A stretch of DNA of 64,000 bases from Heloderma charlesbogerti (GCA_026122225.1 JANEZZ010001666.1:1-64000); one strand, 5' to 3'. Counted from the stretch's first letter, positions 33,052 through 43,869 are shown. A program made the numbers and translations. Notes: generated by a model not told the origin, from the sequence alone.

Positions 33052-33571
33052 TAGGAGTGTCAGAGAAATCTGCAACGGATTCAAATGAGGTTGGATTTCT
33101 ATGAATCTGACCCATGGATTCTGCAGCAGTCCAGGTTTTTCTGAGTCATGTGGATTCCATGGACTTGTAGACCGGTTGTTGTTGTTGTTGTTTTTAACTT
33201 TCCAGGAATTGTACATAAATTTAGTCATACAAAAATATGAAGGAAAAATGTCACCAACCAAAATGTGCATTGCCCCCATAGGCTAAAGTGTGAAAATGCA
33301 GATTTATGGGGGATTTGGACATTTTTCATTTTTTCTACTTTGGGGGAGATTTGTGCAAATTCACACTAATATGCATTAGCGCTAATGCCCATTAGTTAGT
33401 GTGCATTCGTGCTAATGCATATTAACTGATTAGCGCACATGCAAATTAGCGCAAGTAGAACAAAATTGTCTTACAAAAAATCTGATTTCATTAATGAGTA
33501 GATGATGGAACGAAAGATGCCTGACAATCCATGAAACAAAATTTTGTTAAAATAAAATCCATACAACCCTA
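33052..33571 (+). mobile_element. hAT-like element X, 520 bp
   Basis: The left end TAGGAGTGTCAGAGAAATCT and the right end TCCATACAACCCTA fit the shared terminus pattern. The flanks TGTGGGGG and AGTGGGGG match at 7 of 8. The core (33360-33440) is an inverted cluster of GCGCTAATG, ATTAGCGC and TTAGTTAGTGTGC motifs, unrelated to the GTGATAGGCTA module. No transposase. Confidence 0.7.
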
Positions 33572-33739
33572 AGTGGGGGTGAATTTCAGGGTGGGAGTGA
33601 GCAATGGTTGCTTATTCCACCACCATGAAAGACAGGTAGTGTCAGCAAAGAAAATCAAAAGGGGACAAGTGATTTTACACTGCCCTTCAGCCCTGAATCC
33701 CATCTACAAGCATGATTTCTCTCACATTTGGCCTAGCAC

Positions 33740-34170
33740 TAGGGATGGGTGAGAAAATTTTAATGTGAAATTACCCTATCCATACCTCCTGGAACCAAAC
33801 ATGGACCACATGCAATTTGTGGTCAGGTATCTGTACATTTCTGAGCTTGTGTTCATTTTGCAAAAAAGAAAAGAAAAGAAAAAAGGTGTTTGACAACATC
33901 TGCACATTTGAAAAATGGGCAATGCAAAATGCATACATTTTTAAAATGTGCACAATCTTTCTTTTTTCAATGGTGCATGTGTAGAAAAACATGTTCATTT
34001 AAAAAATGCGTACAAAAAATGCACACATTTTGGAAAGCATGCACAAAAATACATGTGAATTTCTGTGTGAAAAGAAAGGCATGCACAGAACTGGGATGGA
34101 AAGAGCCTAGCAGTGGAAAACTGAGAATCTGAACATGATCAAACTTGACAGATTTGCTTGCCATTACCTA
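33740..34170. mobile_element. possible hAT-like element Y
   Basis: Begins TAGGGATGGGTGAGAAAATT and contains repeated ATGTGCAC/GTGCACA-like blocks in both orientations. A candidate right end, GCTTGCCATTACCTA, lies at 34156-34170, but no target duplication is visible. Confidence 0.4.
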
Positions 34171-34174
34171 ATAC

Positions 34175-35060
34175 TAGATTATTATACCCAGAGCGGCTGA
34201 GATTTATATGATTATAGTGGCCCTTGCCCACCAAGTGTCTGAATGTGTCCCAAGTGTTGAGTACGAATGTGATGGAAAAACAAATGATGTCCATGAATGT
34301 GTGTAAACTAGTCCAAGAAGAAGAAGAAGAACCCAATACCCCTGCAACAGCTAAACTATTTAGGCATCAGATTAGCTCTGCTAATGTCTGTACCTGTCTG
34401 TAGTGATAAATCTAGGTTTATTATTTTTGACAATGGAAACCTTTAAGTTCAGGAGCAATTTTGTCATTCTCTTGCAATCCCAGCTTTATGAATTCCTCAG
34501 TTATTACAATTGTATTCTGAATGGCAACAGCAGCTATCTTGATGGTGAGACACAGAAGTTCAGAAGTTTGTTTTTAGTAGAAAGTCAAGTACCTGAATCC
34601 AATTACACTTGTGTAGGCTTTGTTTTTTGCAACATTTCACCTAAAGGTCTTGAAATGCAGGGATCTGATGAAAAGCATCTGCACAACATTCTAAATTAGT
34701 AGTGCAAGAGGAAATAATTAGTGTTTACCAAAATTGTTGATCAAATATCTGTAGCCATTTGCTATGACAGATGCACAAATTCAGATTTGCTTTCTGAAAT
34801 AAATCTAGTACTTAAATGGGCAAAATTAACTATTGGTACACTTCTCTGTTCCAAACAAGCCAATACCACTTAGCTTTTACAAGGAGTTATTACCCATGGG
34901 ACACCACACCAGTGGGGAACTCTATTAAGATGTCTGCAAGAGAAGGTGAGATCAGTAAGCTGCAGTTTCTGCTATCCATCTAACCAAAGAAAACATGATC
35001 AAAATCACAGTGAGATGGGAGATGTGACTGAATAGGCATCAGCAGGGTAAGTAACCATAC
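34175..35060. other. unassigned non-coding sequence
   Basis: Nothing recognised apart from a short (AAG) run near 34318. Confidence 0.35.
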
Positions 35061-35062
35061 TG

Positions 35063-35450
35063 TTATTTTCTTTATTTATTGGGGAAATTTCTTGTCCAGC
35101 CAAAGGACTCTCAGAGCAACTAACAAAGATTTAAAAGCAATGAAACAACATAAAATTGGTACCATAAAAATGAACAGAGCAGCCAGAGTTTATCAGTGCC
35201 AGTCCAGGTGAACAGCAGTTTAAAAACTTAAAGATCTAAAAAAATCCAGCCAAATAACAAGGTCTTCACCTGGCATCAAAAAGACATCAAATTCTTGCCA
35301 GGGGACAGTGTTCCACAATCAGGTGTTACAACAAGGCCCTAATCTTGGTCACTGGAATTCTTGCTTCCAAAAGAGAGGGACCCCAACAAGGGCTTCTGAT
35401 CATGATCTTAATGTATCCAGGTTGGTTCATATGGGAGAAGACAACCCATC
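35063..35450 (-). mobile_element. old L2 fragment (3' UTR and end of ORF)
   Basis: The order matches the 3' end of an L2 read in reverse: an AAAATTGGTACC-type UTR with AAACAACATAAAAT, then AAGGTCTTCACCTGGC and GGGGACAGTGTTCCACAATC, as in the L2 at 39900-40740. Too decayed to translate. Confidence 0.5.
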
Positions 35451-35515
35451 CCCCCATGGACACCATGGCACCACCTTTAGCTGGCTGATAACCAGGACCA
35501 GATTGTTATTGTCCC

Positions 35516-35680
35516 CAGCAGGTCTTGTGGCTCAGTGGTAGAGCCCATGCCAGCTTTGCATGCAGAAGGACCCAGGTTCAATCCCCACCATCTCCAGGTA
35601 GGTGGGCTGGAAAAACCTCTGCCTGAAATCCTGGAGAGCTGCTGCCATCTGTGCCAATAGTACTGGGCTAGATGGACCAC
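35516..35680 (+). mobile_element. tRNA-Ala-derived SINE
   Basis: The head GGTCTTGTGGCTCAGTGGTA and the CTTTGCATGCAGAAGG anticodon region (TGC) resemble tRNA-Ala. The B box GGTTCAATCCC is at 35575-35585. A body follows (GCCTGAAATCCTGGAGAGCT) and then GGGCTAGATGGACCA, a motif also found at CR1 3' ends in this window (55385). The tail is cut off by the next element. Confidence 0.8.
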
Positions 35681-36951
35681 GTTTTTTTCGACCATTCTCA
35701 TTCAATTAGACATTCGCGTGGGTTGCTTTCAGGGGTTCTTGTATTTACTTATGAGGTAGCTGAGGAGTCTGTGCAGCTCTCCTGTCTTTCATTGTAAAGT
35801 CATCTTTAGTGATGTACGAAAGTCACTTACCTGGTCCCGCAGCTTGCTTCGTGGTGGGGGGGAGGCGCTTCGGTTCTCCCCCCGAAGTTCAGGCCGGGGA
35901 GAAGCGCCCCGTCTCCCCGGCCGTGAAATAAAAAGTGAATTGAAAACAAAACAAAACAAAACACCCGTGATAGGCTACGTAACGATTAACGTAGCCTATT
36001 ACGGCTGACTTTGGAAATCTAGCCGTGATAGGCTACATTAATCATTACGTAGCCTATCACGGGTGTTTTTGTTTTGTTTTTACTTTATTTTGTAATGGCA
36101 GCGGCGGCAGATGGTCGGAAGACCGGCCACTGCCCCTGCCCCTGCCGAAACGCCGCCGAAACGCCGCTGGGACCCGCCACTGAGAGGGACATTTGCATGA
36201 TGTAAGTCCCATCCCGGGGGGGGGGGTGGCGGAGAATTTCACCATCAATTTCGGGGGGCCGAATGCGTTGGCATTTGGCCTCCCTGAGAGTCGTGGAGAA
36301 ATTCACGGCCATCCCTAGTCATCTCTCCAGCCACCTGTAGCCTCCTTGGCTTCCTGCACTTCAATTAAGGCCTCAGGGAAGACATCATGAGGTAATTCCT
36401 CCCATAGGGCTTTTTCAGATCAGAAAGTGCAGGCAGCCTGGGAGGCTGCAGAAAAACAGAGAGATGTGTAACACACAGCAGCCTTGGCTGTATTGCAGCG
36501 ATTGAAACACCACCAAAATAATTCAAAAGGAATGACAAAACTCCCCGAGAATGAGGCAGAAAAACTGAAACCTTTTTCATGTGGAAAGAAAACTTTCAGG
36601 AAATTTGAGGGCAATTTTGGCGCAGCACCAGCTCCACCTCTTCCCTGGAGCTTCAAACAGCACTGCACTGTGGAAAATGCAAAATGGGGATCAGGCTGCC
36701 AACAGAGTTGATGCTGTTGCCGCTTGCAGTAGCAATGCAAAAAACCAGAAACACCTGGGGGGGGGGGGAGGAAAGAAGCTGTGCTCCAAGCCCTGCCACT
36801 GGTGAGTCCTTCGGTGAGTCCTTCCTGTGAGAATCTGTTGGAGAGTTTCTCTTCCCTTTGCAGAAATTCAGTGAAATTGTCCCCCCTACAAATTGCCCTT
36901 CTGCCCATAAATATTATGAAGAATTTCAAGAGGCCAGTTATGCACAGCTCT
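35681..36951 (+). mobile_element. hAT-like element H, copy 3, interrupted by B
   Basis: Colinear with 18709-19391 from TTTTTTCGACCATTCTCATT onward; the first 20 or so bases are missing. The right end is ATGCACAGCTCTAA. Palindromic element B is inserted at 35808, in a stretch that reads straight through in the 18709 copy. Confidence 0.7.
35808..36317 (-). mobile_element. palindromic-core hAT-like element, copy B
   Basis: The ends are TAGTGATGTACGAAAGTCAC and, inward from the right, TAGGGATGGCCGTGAATTTC. GTCATCTT precedes and GTCATCTC follows the element. The core has two module palindromes (35963-36006 and 36021-36065). Outside them, AACAAAACACCCGTG and CACGGGTGTTTTTG make a larger nested palindrome. 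The centre of each module differs from the other copies (AACGATTAAC, ATTAATCATTA). Confidence 0.8.
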
Positions 36952-36959
36952 AATAAAGC

Positions 36960-38038
36960 AGTTTCTTATGTTATCCATTTCCTTATCTACCCCATACAAC
37001 CCAAATGCATTGTTTATCACACCAGCAGAACCGGAGTCGGGATAGTCTGTGACCTGGTAAGGGTCTACACCTTGCCTGTGTTGGTACGTGTCAGCATATT
37101 TTCACATCTTTAACCATGGGTTGCAGGGGTGGGGGGAGAAGATGAGCTCCAATCAATGAGGATTAAGGAATGAGCCATTCTGAATAATAGAGGTTTAGAT
37201 TTGTGCTAGTAGGGTTAAAGTGCATCAAGACAAGCAGTAGAGACTAAATAAAGGGGAAAAAACTTAAGCTGTCAATCACAATCTGCTATAAGGCATCCAT
37301 CCATGAGTTCCAAATCTAATTGAGCAAACTGTTAAAAATATTTAACCAAAACATCAGCAAGCTAAATCCATTCCCCCCCACTTTTTAAAGTGCTTCTTTT
37401 TTGCTATGTACTAGCTAGTTAGCTCATTTACATTGTAATGAATCTCAGAGCCTTAAAGCTTCTCATTTTTGTTGGGAACTACTATTATGCATTATGCATG
37501 TTAAGCTGTAAAAAAAGAAAGGCTTCCATTCAATACAAGAGACAAGGGTGGGGAGAAAAAGGTGGAATCAGAGAGTACAGTTATGACTGTGTAGTATATG
37601 AAAGGAAACAAAGTCAACGGTAAATCCCAAATTTGCTCAGAGCTCCACAAATAATTCTTAGATGATGAGAACCCACTGAAGTGTTTTTTTGCTGACTCTG
37701 AAGACAGATATATGTTTTGTTTAGTGGAGATAAAGCTTTAGAAAAGTCCTGATGGAATAGACTGAATTTAATAAGGGCTTGGCAGCTTGACCCTCTGTAG
37801 TTCTGCAGGTTACTTCAGTGTAAAATAGTTGGAGGCAATTAAAAACCTACATCTAATATTTGGCAGGTGAGGTAAACCTTTTGCCCTGCCTTCTGCCTTA
37901 AGAAACCCCTTAGCACTTGGGAAAAGCATCACATAGATGAGTTACTTCAGGCTGCTTTGCTGCTATTCAAGAGGACAGAAGTCAGGCCAGGGCTGGAAGC
38001 ACCAAACTGAACAGGACTATGCTATGATCGTAGATCTG
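36960..38038. other. unassigned non-coding sequence
   Basis: Nothing recognised. Confidence 0.35.
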
Positions 38039-38040
38039 CC

Positions 38041-38130
38041 ATGATTTAACAGTGATTCCTATTCATGTCTACTGGGAAGTAAGTCCTACTAAGTTCAGTG
38101 GGACTTATTCCCAGGTAAGCACACACTGGG
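38041..38130 (+). repeat. CAATCCTAT-family unit
   Basis: CAGTGATTCCTATTCATGTC, then AGTAAGTCCTACTAAGTTCA and ATTCCCAGGTAAGC. Confidence 0.5.
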
Positions 38131-38559
38131 GCTGGGCGGGGCGGGGGGGGGGCTAAGAGCACACCTCTTGTGATGCATGCTGCACCAACTTCTCCTGTTT
38201 TACTGACCAATGTGAATGCCATCCCTGAACGTACACTTGTCCGAACTGGGTCTTGTTATGCAGTCAAGCTGGCCCTTTTGCTTGAGTCAAGCACATTTCT
38301 ACCTCCTTCTTCCTAACTTGACCATATGTATCTGTATAGCAGAGGTGCCAAACCACTTTCCATTGGAAAGCCAGATTCCATTTCGTAGACTCTCTTAGGA
38401 GCCACATTCCAGTGGTGGATGGAGCCAAAATCCACCCAATACCAGCCTGTTTGAGCTTAAAGCTCTTGCTGCCTGGTAACTCAGCCTTAGCAGAGGCATT
38501 TCAACCATTTAGAATGGGGGAGAAATTGCACAACAACCAGAAAAACACCAAACGACAGC

Positions 38560-39779
38560 TAAGGATGCTGGAGAAATCTGCTGTGGACTCAAATGAGGCC
38601 GTATCCCAAAGAATCCATGCTCTGGAGTCCATAGTGGACCAGCTGCACTTACCTCTGGAGGAATTCCCACAGGATGGCTCTCCAGCTTCCTAAAAAATGC
38701 GATATGCTAATGGTGGCCGCCATTAGCTTATCGCAGGAAAGTTACAGCTGTAAATGGCATATTGCACACCATTTGCAGCCGTAAAGTACTTACTTTTACC
38801 TAAATGCAGCACTGAACAGCTGCAAATCACATCAAATATGCCATTTATGGCTGTCATTTTCCTGTGATAGGCTAATAATGGCAGCCGCCATTTGTATTGT
38901 GCTTTTTGGAAAACCAGGGAGCTGCTCCACCACAAACTCTGGGGATGCGGAAGGGCTCCAGAGGACACCGAGGGGCCCCAAGCGGCCCAAATTGCCCCAC
39001 AGCAGACCCCTCCTAGGGATGTCAGAGTATTCTGCGACGGATCTCGGTGAGGCCGAATGCCAGTGCATTCGGCCCCCCGAAATCCATCGTGGAAAGAAGC
39101 CTCCGCTCTACCCCAACCCACGAAAGGTGCACGGGACGAAATCCCCGCTGCCCCAACCCACAAAAGGCATGCAAAACCGAGCACTTACCTGCTCCCGTCC
39201 GCACTGCTTTGCGAATGGCGGCCGTCCTGCGGCCGCCATTCGCTTCGTCTTCATAGCCGTGTTAGGCTATGTAAATACTTATGTAGCCTATCATGGCTAA
39301 CACAGGGACACCATTTGCATCCCTGCAGAGGCCGTGATAGGCTACATAAGTATTTACGTAGCCTATCACGGCAGGGGGGAAAAAAACCCAGCGTACGTAA
39401 ATGGTGGCAAAATTCCACCCCGCCGTGATAGGCTACGTAAATATTTATGTAGCCTATCATGGCTCAATACAGGGATGCAAATGGCAGCGGCTACGACAGC
39501 TGCCATTTGCGTCCCTGCAGGGCTGCTCAGCGGCCGGATGTCTGGCTACGGGCGGCTGAAGCCGGCTGGCAGCTCTGCAGCTTGGCCGTGGAGCGGAGCC
39601 GGCCGGGCAGGATTCTGGGGGGGGGGACTGGATCGCCTCCCCCCCCGTCGAGGATTCCGGGGGGAGGGACGGAGTGCCTCCCCCCCACTGTGGATTGCCC
39701 GGCGTGGAGCCTGGTAGGTGTTTCGTACATCCCTAACCCCCCCCCCCAGGCTGCACAGTGGGGAGTTCATACATCCCTA
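38560..39779 (+). mobile_element. hAT-like element J, interrupted by C
   Basis: The ends are TAAGGATGCTGGAGAAATCT and TTCATACATCCCTA. The flanks ACGACAGC and ATGACAGC match at 7 of 8. The interior has weaker, older inverted motifs (ATGCTAATGGTGGCCGCCAT, GATAGGCTAATAATGGCAGC). Element C lies inside at 39014-39735. Excluding C, J is about 500 bp. Confidence 0.7.
39014..39735 (+). mobile_element. palindromic-core hAT-like element, copy C
   Basis: The ends are TAGGGATGTCAGAGTATTCT and TTTCGTACATCCCTA, flanked by ACCCCTCC and ACCCCCCC (7 of 8). Three module palindromes lie at 39255-39298, 39331-39372 and 39422-39463. The spacers contain AAATGGCAGCGGCTACGACA followed by GCTGCCATTTGCG, the second inverted motif. 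The right part is GC-rich with repeated GGATTCCGGGGGG-type blocks. Frames up to about 127 codons on both strands follow the palindromes and are not genes. Confidence 0.8.
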
Positions 39780-39846
39780 ATGACAGCAGTCATAGGAGGG
39801 AAGTGAGAATCACTGGGTGATGTGGCCATCTGGGGAACCTGCAATC

Positions 39847-39897
<51 letters not shown>

Positions 39898-39899
39898 TC
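39847..39899. repeat. (TTTC)n microsatellite
   Basis: Thirteen perfect tetranucleotide units at the 3' tail of the adjacent L2. Confidence 0.95.
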
Positions 39900-40740
39900 A
39901 AACATTTGTATCCCACCCTATATCATTAAGATCTCAGGGCGGCATACAGATAAAATAATTTTAACAGTATAAAAGAATAAATAATTTAAACAGCTAAAAA
40001 CATATTAAACCATTAAACAAGCTAATACCAGTTAAAATCTAAAACAATAAAACAGATAAAACAGTGTGCTACTTTAGAGAATGCATTTAGCCCTCAAAGG
40101 TTTTGGTAAAAAGCCATGTTTTTACTTGGTGCCAAAATGAAACTAAAGTCTGCACCAATCAGGCCTCCAAGGGGAGGGCATTCCACAACCGGGGTGCCAC
40201 AGCAGAGAATACTCTCTCCCACATCCCACCATAGTGTATGTCTCTCACTGGTGGAATGCAGAGGAGGCCCCCTCCAACAGATCTCAGTCCTTGGGCAGGC
40301 ATATATAGGGAGAGGTGCTCCCCCAAATATCGAGCTCCCAAGCAGATTAGGGCTTTAAATGTCATCACCAGAACATTGAATTCTGACTGGAAGCATATTG
40401 GCAGCCAGTGCAATTCCTTTAAAACTGCTGTTATATGATCTTTATGAGCAGTCTATCTGCTGCATTTTGCACTAGCTGCTTCTCAGTTGTCTTCAAGGGC
40501 AGCCCCATGTAAAGTGCATTGCAGTAGTCTAATTCGGAAGTTACCAGTGCATGTACTACTGTAGCTAGGTTATCCTTGCCTAGGAAAGGCTGTAGCTGGT
40601 GGCTCGGCTGAAGCTGGCCCCAAGTACTCTGATCCACGGAGTCCACCTGGGGCTCCAGTGACAGGAATGGATCTAGGAGTACTCCCAGGCTATGCACTTG
40701 TTCCTTCAGGGGAGTGGAACCCCATCCAGGACAGGTCACT
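39900..40740 (-). mobile_element. L2 LINE, older subfamily
   Basis: On the minus strand the ORF remnant is split by frame changes. One frame (40739-40431) reads LKEQVHSLGVLLDPFLS and [14 protein letters not shown]. Another (40413-40159) reads MHWLPICFQSEFNVLVMTFK and ends LWNALPLEA. The 3' UTR runs to 39900 and ends CCGCCCTGAGATC...TAGGGTGGGATACAAATG, closely resembling the SINE tails (GGTGGGATATAAATG). Confidence 0.8.
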
Positions 40741-40773
40741 TACCCAATTCCTGGACTCGGGAGCCAGGAGTAA

Positions 40774-40855
40774 TTAAATGGGACTTACCTGCGAGTAAGT
40801 CCCATTTAATTCAATAGGACTTACTTTTGAATAGACATGCATACAACTGCACTGT
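40774..40855 (-). repeat. CAATCCTAT-family unit, reversed
   Basis: AGTAAGTCCCATTTAATTCA, then TAGGACTTACTTTTGAATAG and ACATGCATACAACTGCAC. Confidence 0.5.
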
Positions 40856-40904
40856 TAATGTGCTTGCTATAATTATTTCCTACATCCATGCCCAAAGCTG
40901 AAGA

Positions 40905-41712
40905 TAGGGATGTACGAATTGTGTACCTTCCATGCCGCTTGACTTCTGCAGTTTACGGCTAGGGCTCCGTTCCACCGTTCACAAGCCCCCGGAATTTTCT
41001 TTTTTTTCCGCTCGGAAAATTACGTAGATAAATCTGTACTGACAACCATAATTCCAGTGCCCAGCCATCTCCGTAAGTCTGCATAACTTCCCTAAGAATC
41101 ATTATTTTTTGTAAATATTTATGTATTTTTTTTTAATTGAAATCCTCTGTCTCCATTTACTTTCAGCCAAAACACTTCCTCTTCCTAGGGGCTTCCCAAA
41201 AGAAGGCTGTCTTAAGTGTGCCTGAGTGATAAACTATTTGTTTAAAGCAACGCTGTTTTAAAGAAAGAAAAAACCTTTCAAAATGACCATGCTGCTCCCG
41301 GACCGGCATGGTCATTTTAAAAGTTTTTTTCTTTCTTTAAAACAGCGTTGCTTTAAACAAATAGTTTATCGCTCAGGTACACCTAAGACAGCCTTCTTTT
41401 GGGAAGCCCCTAGGAAGAGGAAGTGTTTTGGCTGCAAGTAAACAGAGATGGAGGATTTCAATTTAAAAAGAACACCCACAAACAAGGCAGTGAGCACAGT
41501 TCATTTTTTTTTAAAAAAGTATGTATTTATTATCAGAATATACTACACTGCGTTTTTATTTACGAAAATTTCGCAACTCTTTGCGGAAAAAAAGCCACAT
41601 GACTGCTGGCTCCGCAGGACCTTGTGGTGCCATTCCGCAGAGGATTCCGTGGCACAGACTGAAGGGAATTCGATCCCATTTCAGTCCGTGGTGGAATTCT
41701 CTGACATCCCTA
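40905..41712 (-). mobile_element. hAT-like element L with ~160-bp palindrome core
   Basis: The ends are TAGGGATGTACGAATTGTGT and, inward from the right, TAGGGATGTCAGAGAATTCC. The 8-bp flanks are identical: GCTGAAGA (40897-40904 and 41713-41720). The termini are those of the GTGATAGGCTA family, but the core is different: a left arm (41131-41292) and a right arm (41306-41467) complementary over about 160 bp with few mismatches and a loop of about 13 bp. No transposase. The arms are similar enough to suggest recent formation or continued correction. Confidence 0.85.
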
Positions 41713-41714
41713 GC

Positions 41715-42980
41715 TGAAGATGCAATGTGCTACTAAAGTTTTGGATGAAAACTTAAATGTAGTATTGATTTTATCCTGAGTCAGAGGGAGCAGGGGTTGG
41801 ACAGGGCTGGGAGAACTGGAATAACATTGAGAAAATGTTGGGGAAATTAGGGAGGGAATAGGTGAGGAGCTTACTTTTGTTTTTATCAGTTGCGTTATGA
41901 TGTGAATTTCGTTTTTGTTTTCTGATGTTGAAACTGATGGATCTGAACTCAAATTTCAGCATTGTAAAGGTGGTAATGCTTGATCAAGAATGAGAGTTTA
42001 ATAGAAGTCCGTTCTTTCACATGCTATGGGAGGCATTTTGTTGAATGTCACATTTTGAAAGACCATTTGTAATAGGATTTTGTATCAAATATATAAATTA
42101 TTATAGCCAGAGACTCACAGCACACACTATTCTTGTTCAGTAAAATGCATTGAAGTATCAGAGGGATTTAGTATGAACTGTAATAAACATTATATGGATG
42201 ATACATTTAAAATCCATTTAAGAGCTTCACGCTTGGATTTAATGTGGTCAGTGGACCGTAGCATCTCTTTTAGCTGAGCCTTTGCAGTTTTTTGGAGGGT
42301 GATCAATTTTAAAAGGGTATTAAGAAAGTTTTGATTCACAAGGCACTGGCTGAAATAATGGCAACTTTAATAGTCTGGGAAAAGTTCAATTTTATTTTTA
42401 AACTGATGTTCACCTCATTACTGAGCATGCAAAGAGCAGTCTAAGCCAAATAACAGAATTCTATCTTTGTTGTATGTGTGAGTCCTCCCCTCCCCATTTT
42501 TAGCATCAATTTTTAAGTTTCCACACTGAATGCCACTTTGGAAGTGGAATTCAGTGTCTGGAAAAGAGAGCAAGGCATGGAAATAGGGATAAATTAGTTA
42601 GATGCTGATTTTGCCCCTTATTCATACCTGGAAGACCAATTTTGCACTTGTCAAACCAGCCCTTGTCTAGTTGTCCAAGCTGCCACATCTGTTGAAAGGC
42701 CTGGTCTTATGGGACCACAAGTATTCTTGTAGAAATGACCCCAGATTCCAGACATGGAGAAGGAGTCATGGGGTTGGAGGCAATGTCAGCTGTCCACCAA
42801 CAGAACAGAACCACTGGCAGAATGGATTTCCCTTCCCCTGCGTGCTCCCCAAATCTCTTTTTATTGCTTTTAATATTTAAACTGTTTTTATTTAATTTAC
42901 TGCTGCAAGCCACCTTTGGAGGGCTTCTGCCCTGAAAGGCAGCCAAGAAATGACCCCCCCCCCCCAGGGAATAGTCTGAA
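41715..42980. other. unassigned AT-rich sequence
   Basis: No gene or repeat recognised. Confidence 0.35.
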
Positions 42981-42984
42981 GGCA

Positions 42985-43118
42985 CTTGAGACAGCCACCT
43001 TGCTGAAGCTAAGCGGTTTTCGGTCTGGTCACTGCTTGGAGGGGAGACCACCTGGGAACCACATGTAGCCACCTTGAGTTCCATGATGGAAGAAAGGTGG
43101 GATATAAATGTAATAAAA

Positions 43119-43153
<35 letters not shown>

Positions 43154-43155
43154 AT
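42985..43155 (+). mobile_element. 5S rRNA-derived SINE with L2-like tail
   Basis: Positions 43004-43061 match the internal promoter half of 5S rRNA: GAAGCTAAGCGG, then GGTCTGGTCACTGCTTGGA and GGGGAGACCACCTGGGAA. This covers the A-box and C-box region. After it comes ACCTTGAGTTCC, then GAAAGGTGGGATATAAATGT and (AAAT)n, the same tail carried by the tRNA-headed SINEs. The first third of 5S is missing or diverged, so this is a SINE and not a functional 5S gene. Confidence 0.8.
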
Positions 43156-43159
43156 CTGC

Positions 43160-43512
43160 CTCCAAGGGTTGGGGGACTCTCCTGAGCAGATTTGGGTGGC
43201 ATAGGGGGCTGTAGGAGACCAAGGAAAGTATTGTAGAGTGAGCAGAAGTCCATTTCTATGACATTGGATTTAAGCCATAGCTTCAAAAGTATGGTTGGGT
43301 GTCATGCATGGTTCTTACACTCTTATGAAGAAAGGCTAAACATTGGGTGCTTTAACATTTAGAACAAAAATCACAAGTGTGACAGAGGGATAGAGGTCTA
43401 AAAAATTGTGTGGTGCAAAGAGACAGAGGGAAGTATCTCCCCCCCCCCACCTCCCCTCTCTCATTATAATGGAACTCCAATGAAATGGGTTGTCAATAGA
43501 TTCAAGTTAGAC
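43160..43512. other. unassigned non-coding sequence
   Basis: Nothing recognised apart from a C run near 43440. Confidence 0.3.
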
Positions 43513-43514
43513 AA

Positions 43515-43862
43515 GGAAAATCAAATCTTCACACAATGCACAATTCCAGTTCATGGAATTCATTGCCACAAGATGTGATGATGGCCACTGCTTAGACGGC
43601 TTTAAAAGGAGATTAGACAAATCCTAGAGGAGAGGTCAGTCAATGTCTAGTATGATGACTTATGTGGAGAACCTCCATCTTCAGCAGCAGGATGCTAGTG
43701 TATATCAGTTGCTGCTGGGACTGACAGTGGAAGAGCGCCCCTACCCGCATGCCCTGCTTGTGGGCTTCCTAGAAGCATATGGCTGTCTGGCCATTAATGG
43801 AAATAGTATACTGGCCTAGATGGACCTTTAGTCTGATCTGACAGGGCTCTTCCTAACCTGGG
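43515..43862 (+). mobile_element. CR1 LINE 3' end
   Basis: ATGGAATTCATTGCCACAAG and ATGTGATGATGGCCACTGCT correspond to the last codons of CR1 ORF2 (WNSLPQDVV-like), followed by the UTR to GGCCTAGATGGACCTTTAGT and CTGACAGGGCTCTTCC. Colinear with 55070-55440. Confidence 0.65.
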
Positions 43863-43869
43863 AGGGGAG

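Noticed and set aside
35521..35595. tRNA-Ala gene
   Set aside because: The acceptor stem does not pair convincingly and the sequence continues into a SINE body.
39255..39463. Regularly spaced palindromes resembling a CRISPR array
   Set aside because: Only three units, each internally symmetric, with related (not unique) spacers, inside a transposon with target duplications in vertebrate DNA.
39251..39806. Many overlapping frames in the GTGATAGGCTA region, with repeated IGYINIYVAYHG-like peptides
   Set aside because: The peptide repeat is the palindrome module translated. It occurs in both strands and in every copy of the element.
43004..43061. 5S rRNA gene
   Set aside because: Only the promoter half is recognisable and it is joined to a SINE tail, so it is a 5S-derived SINE.
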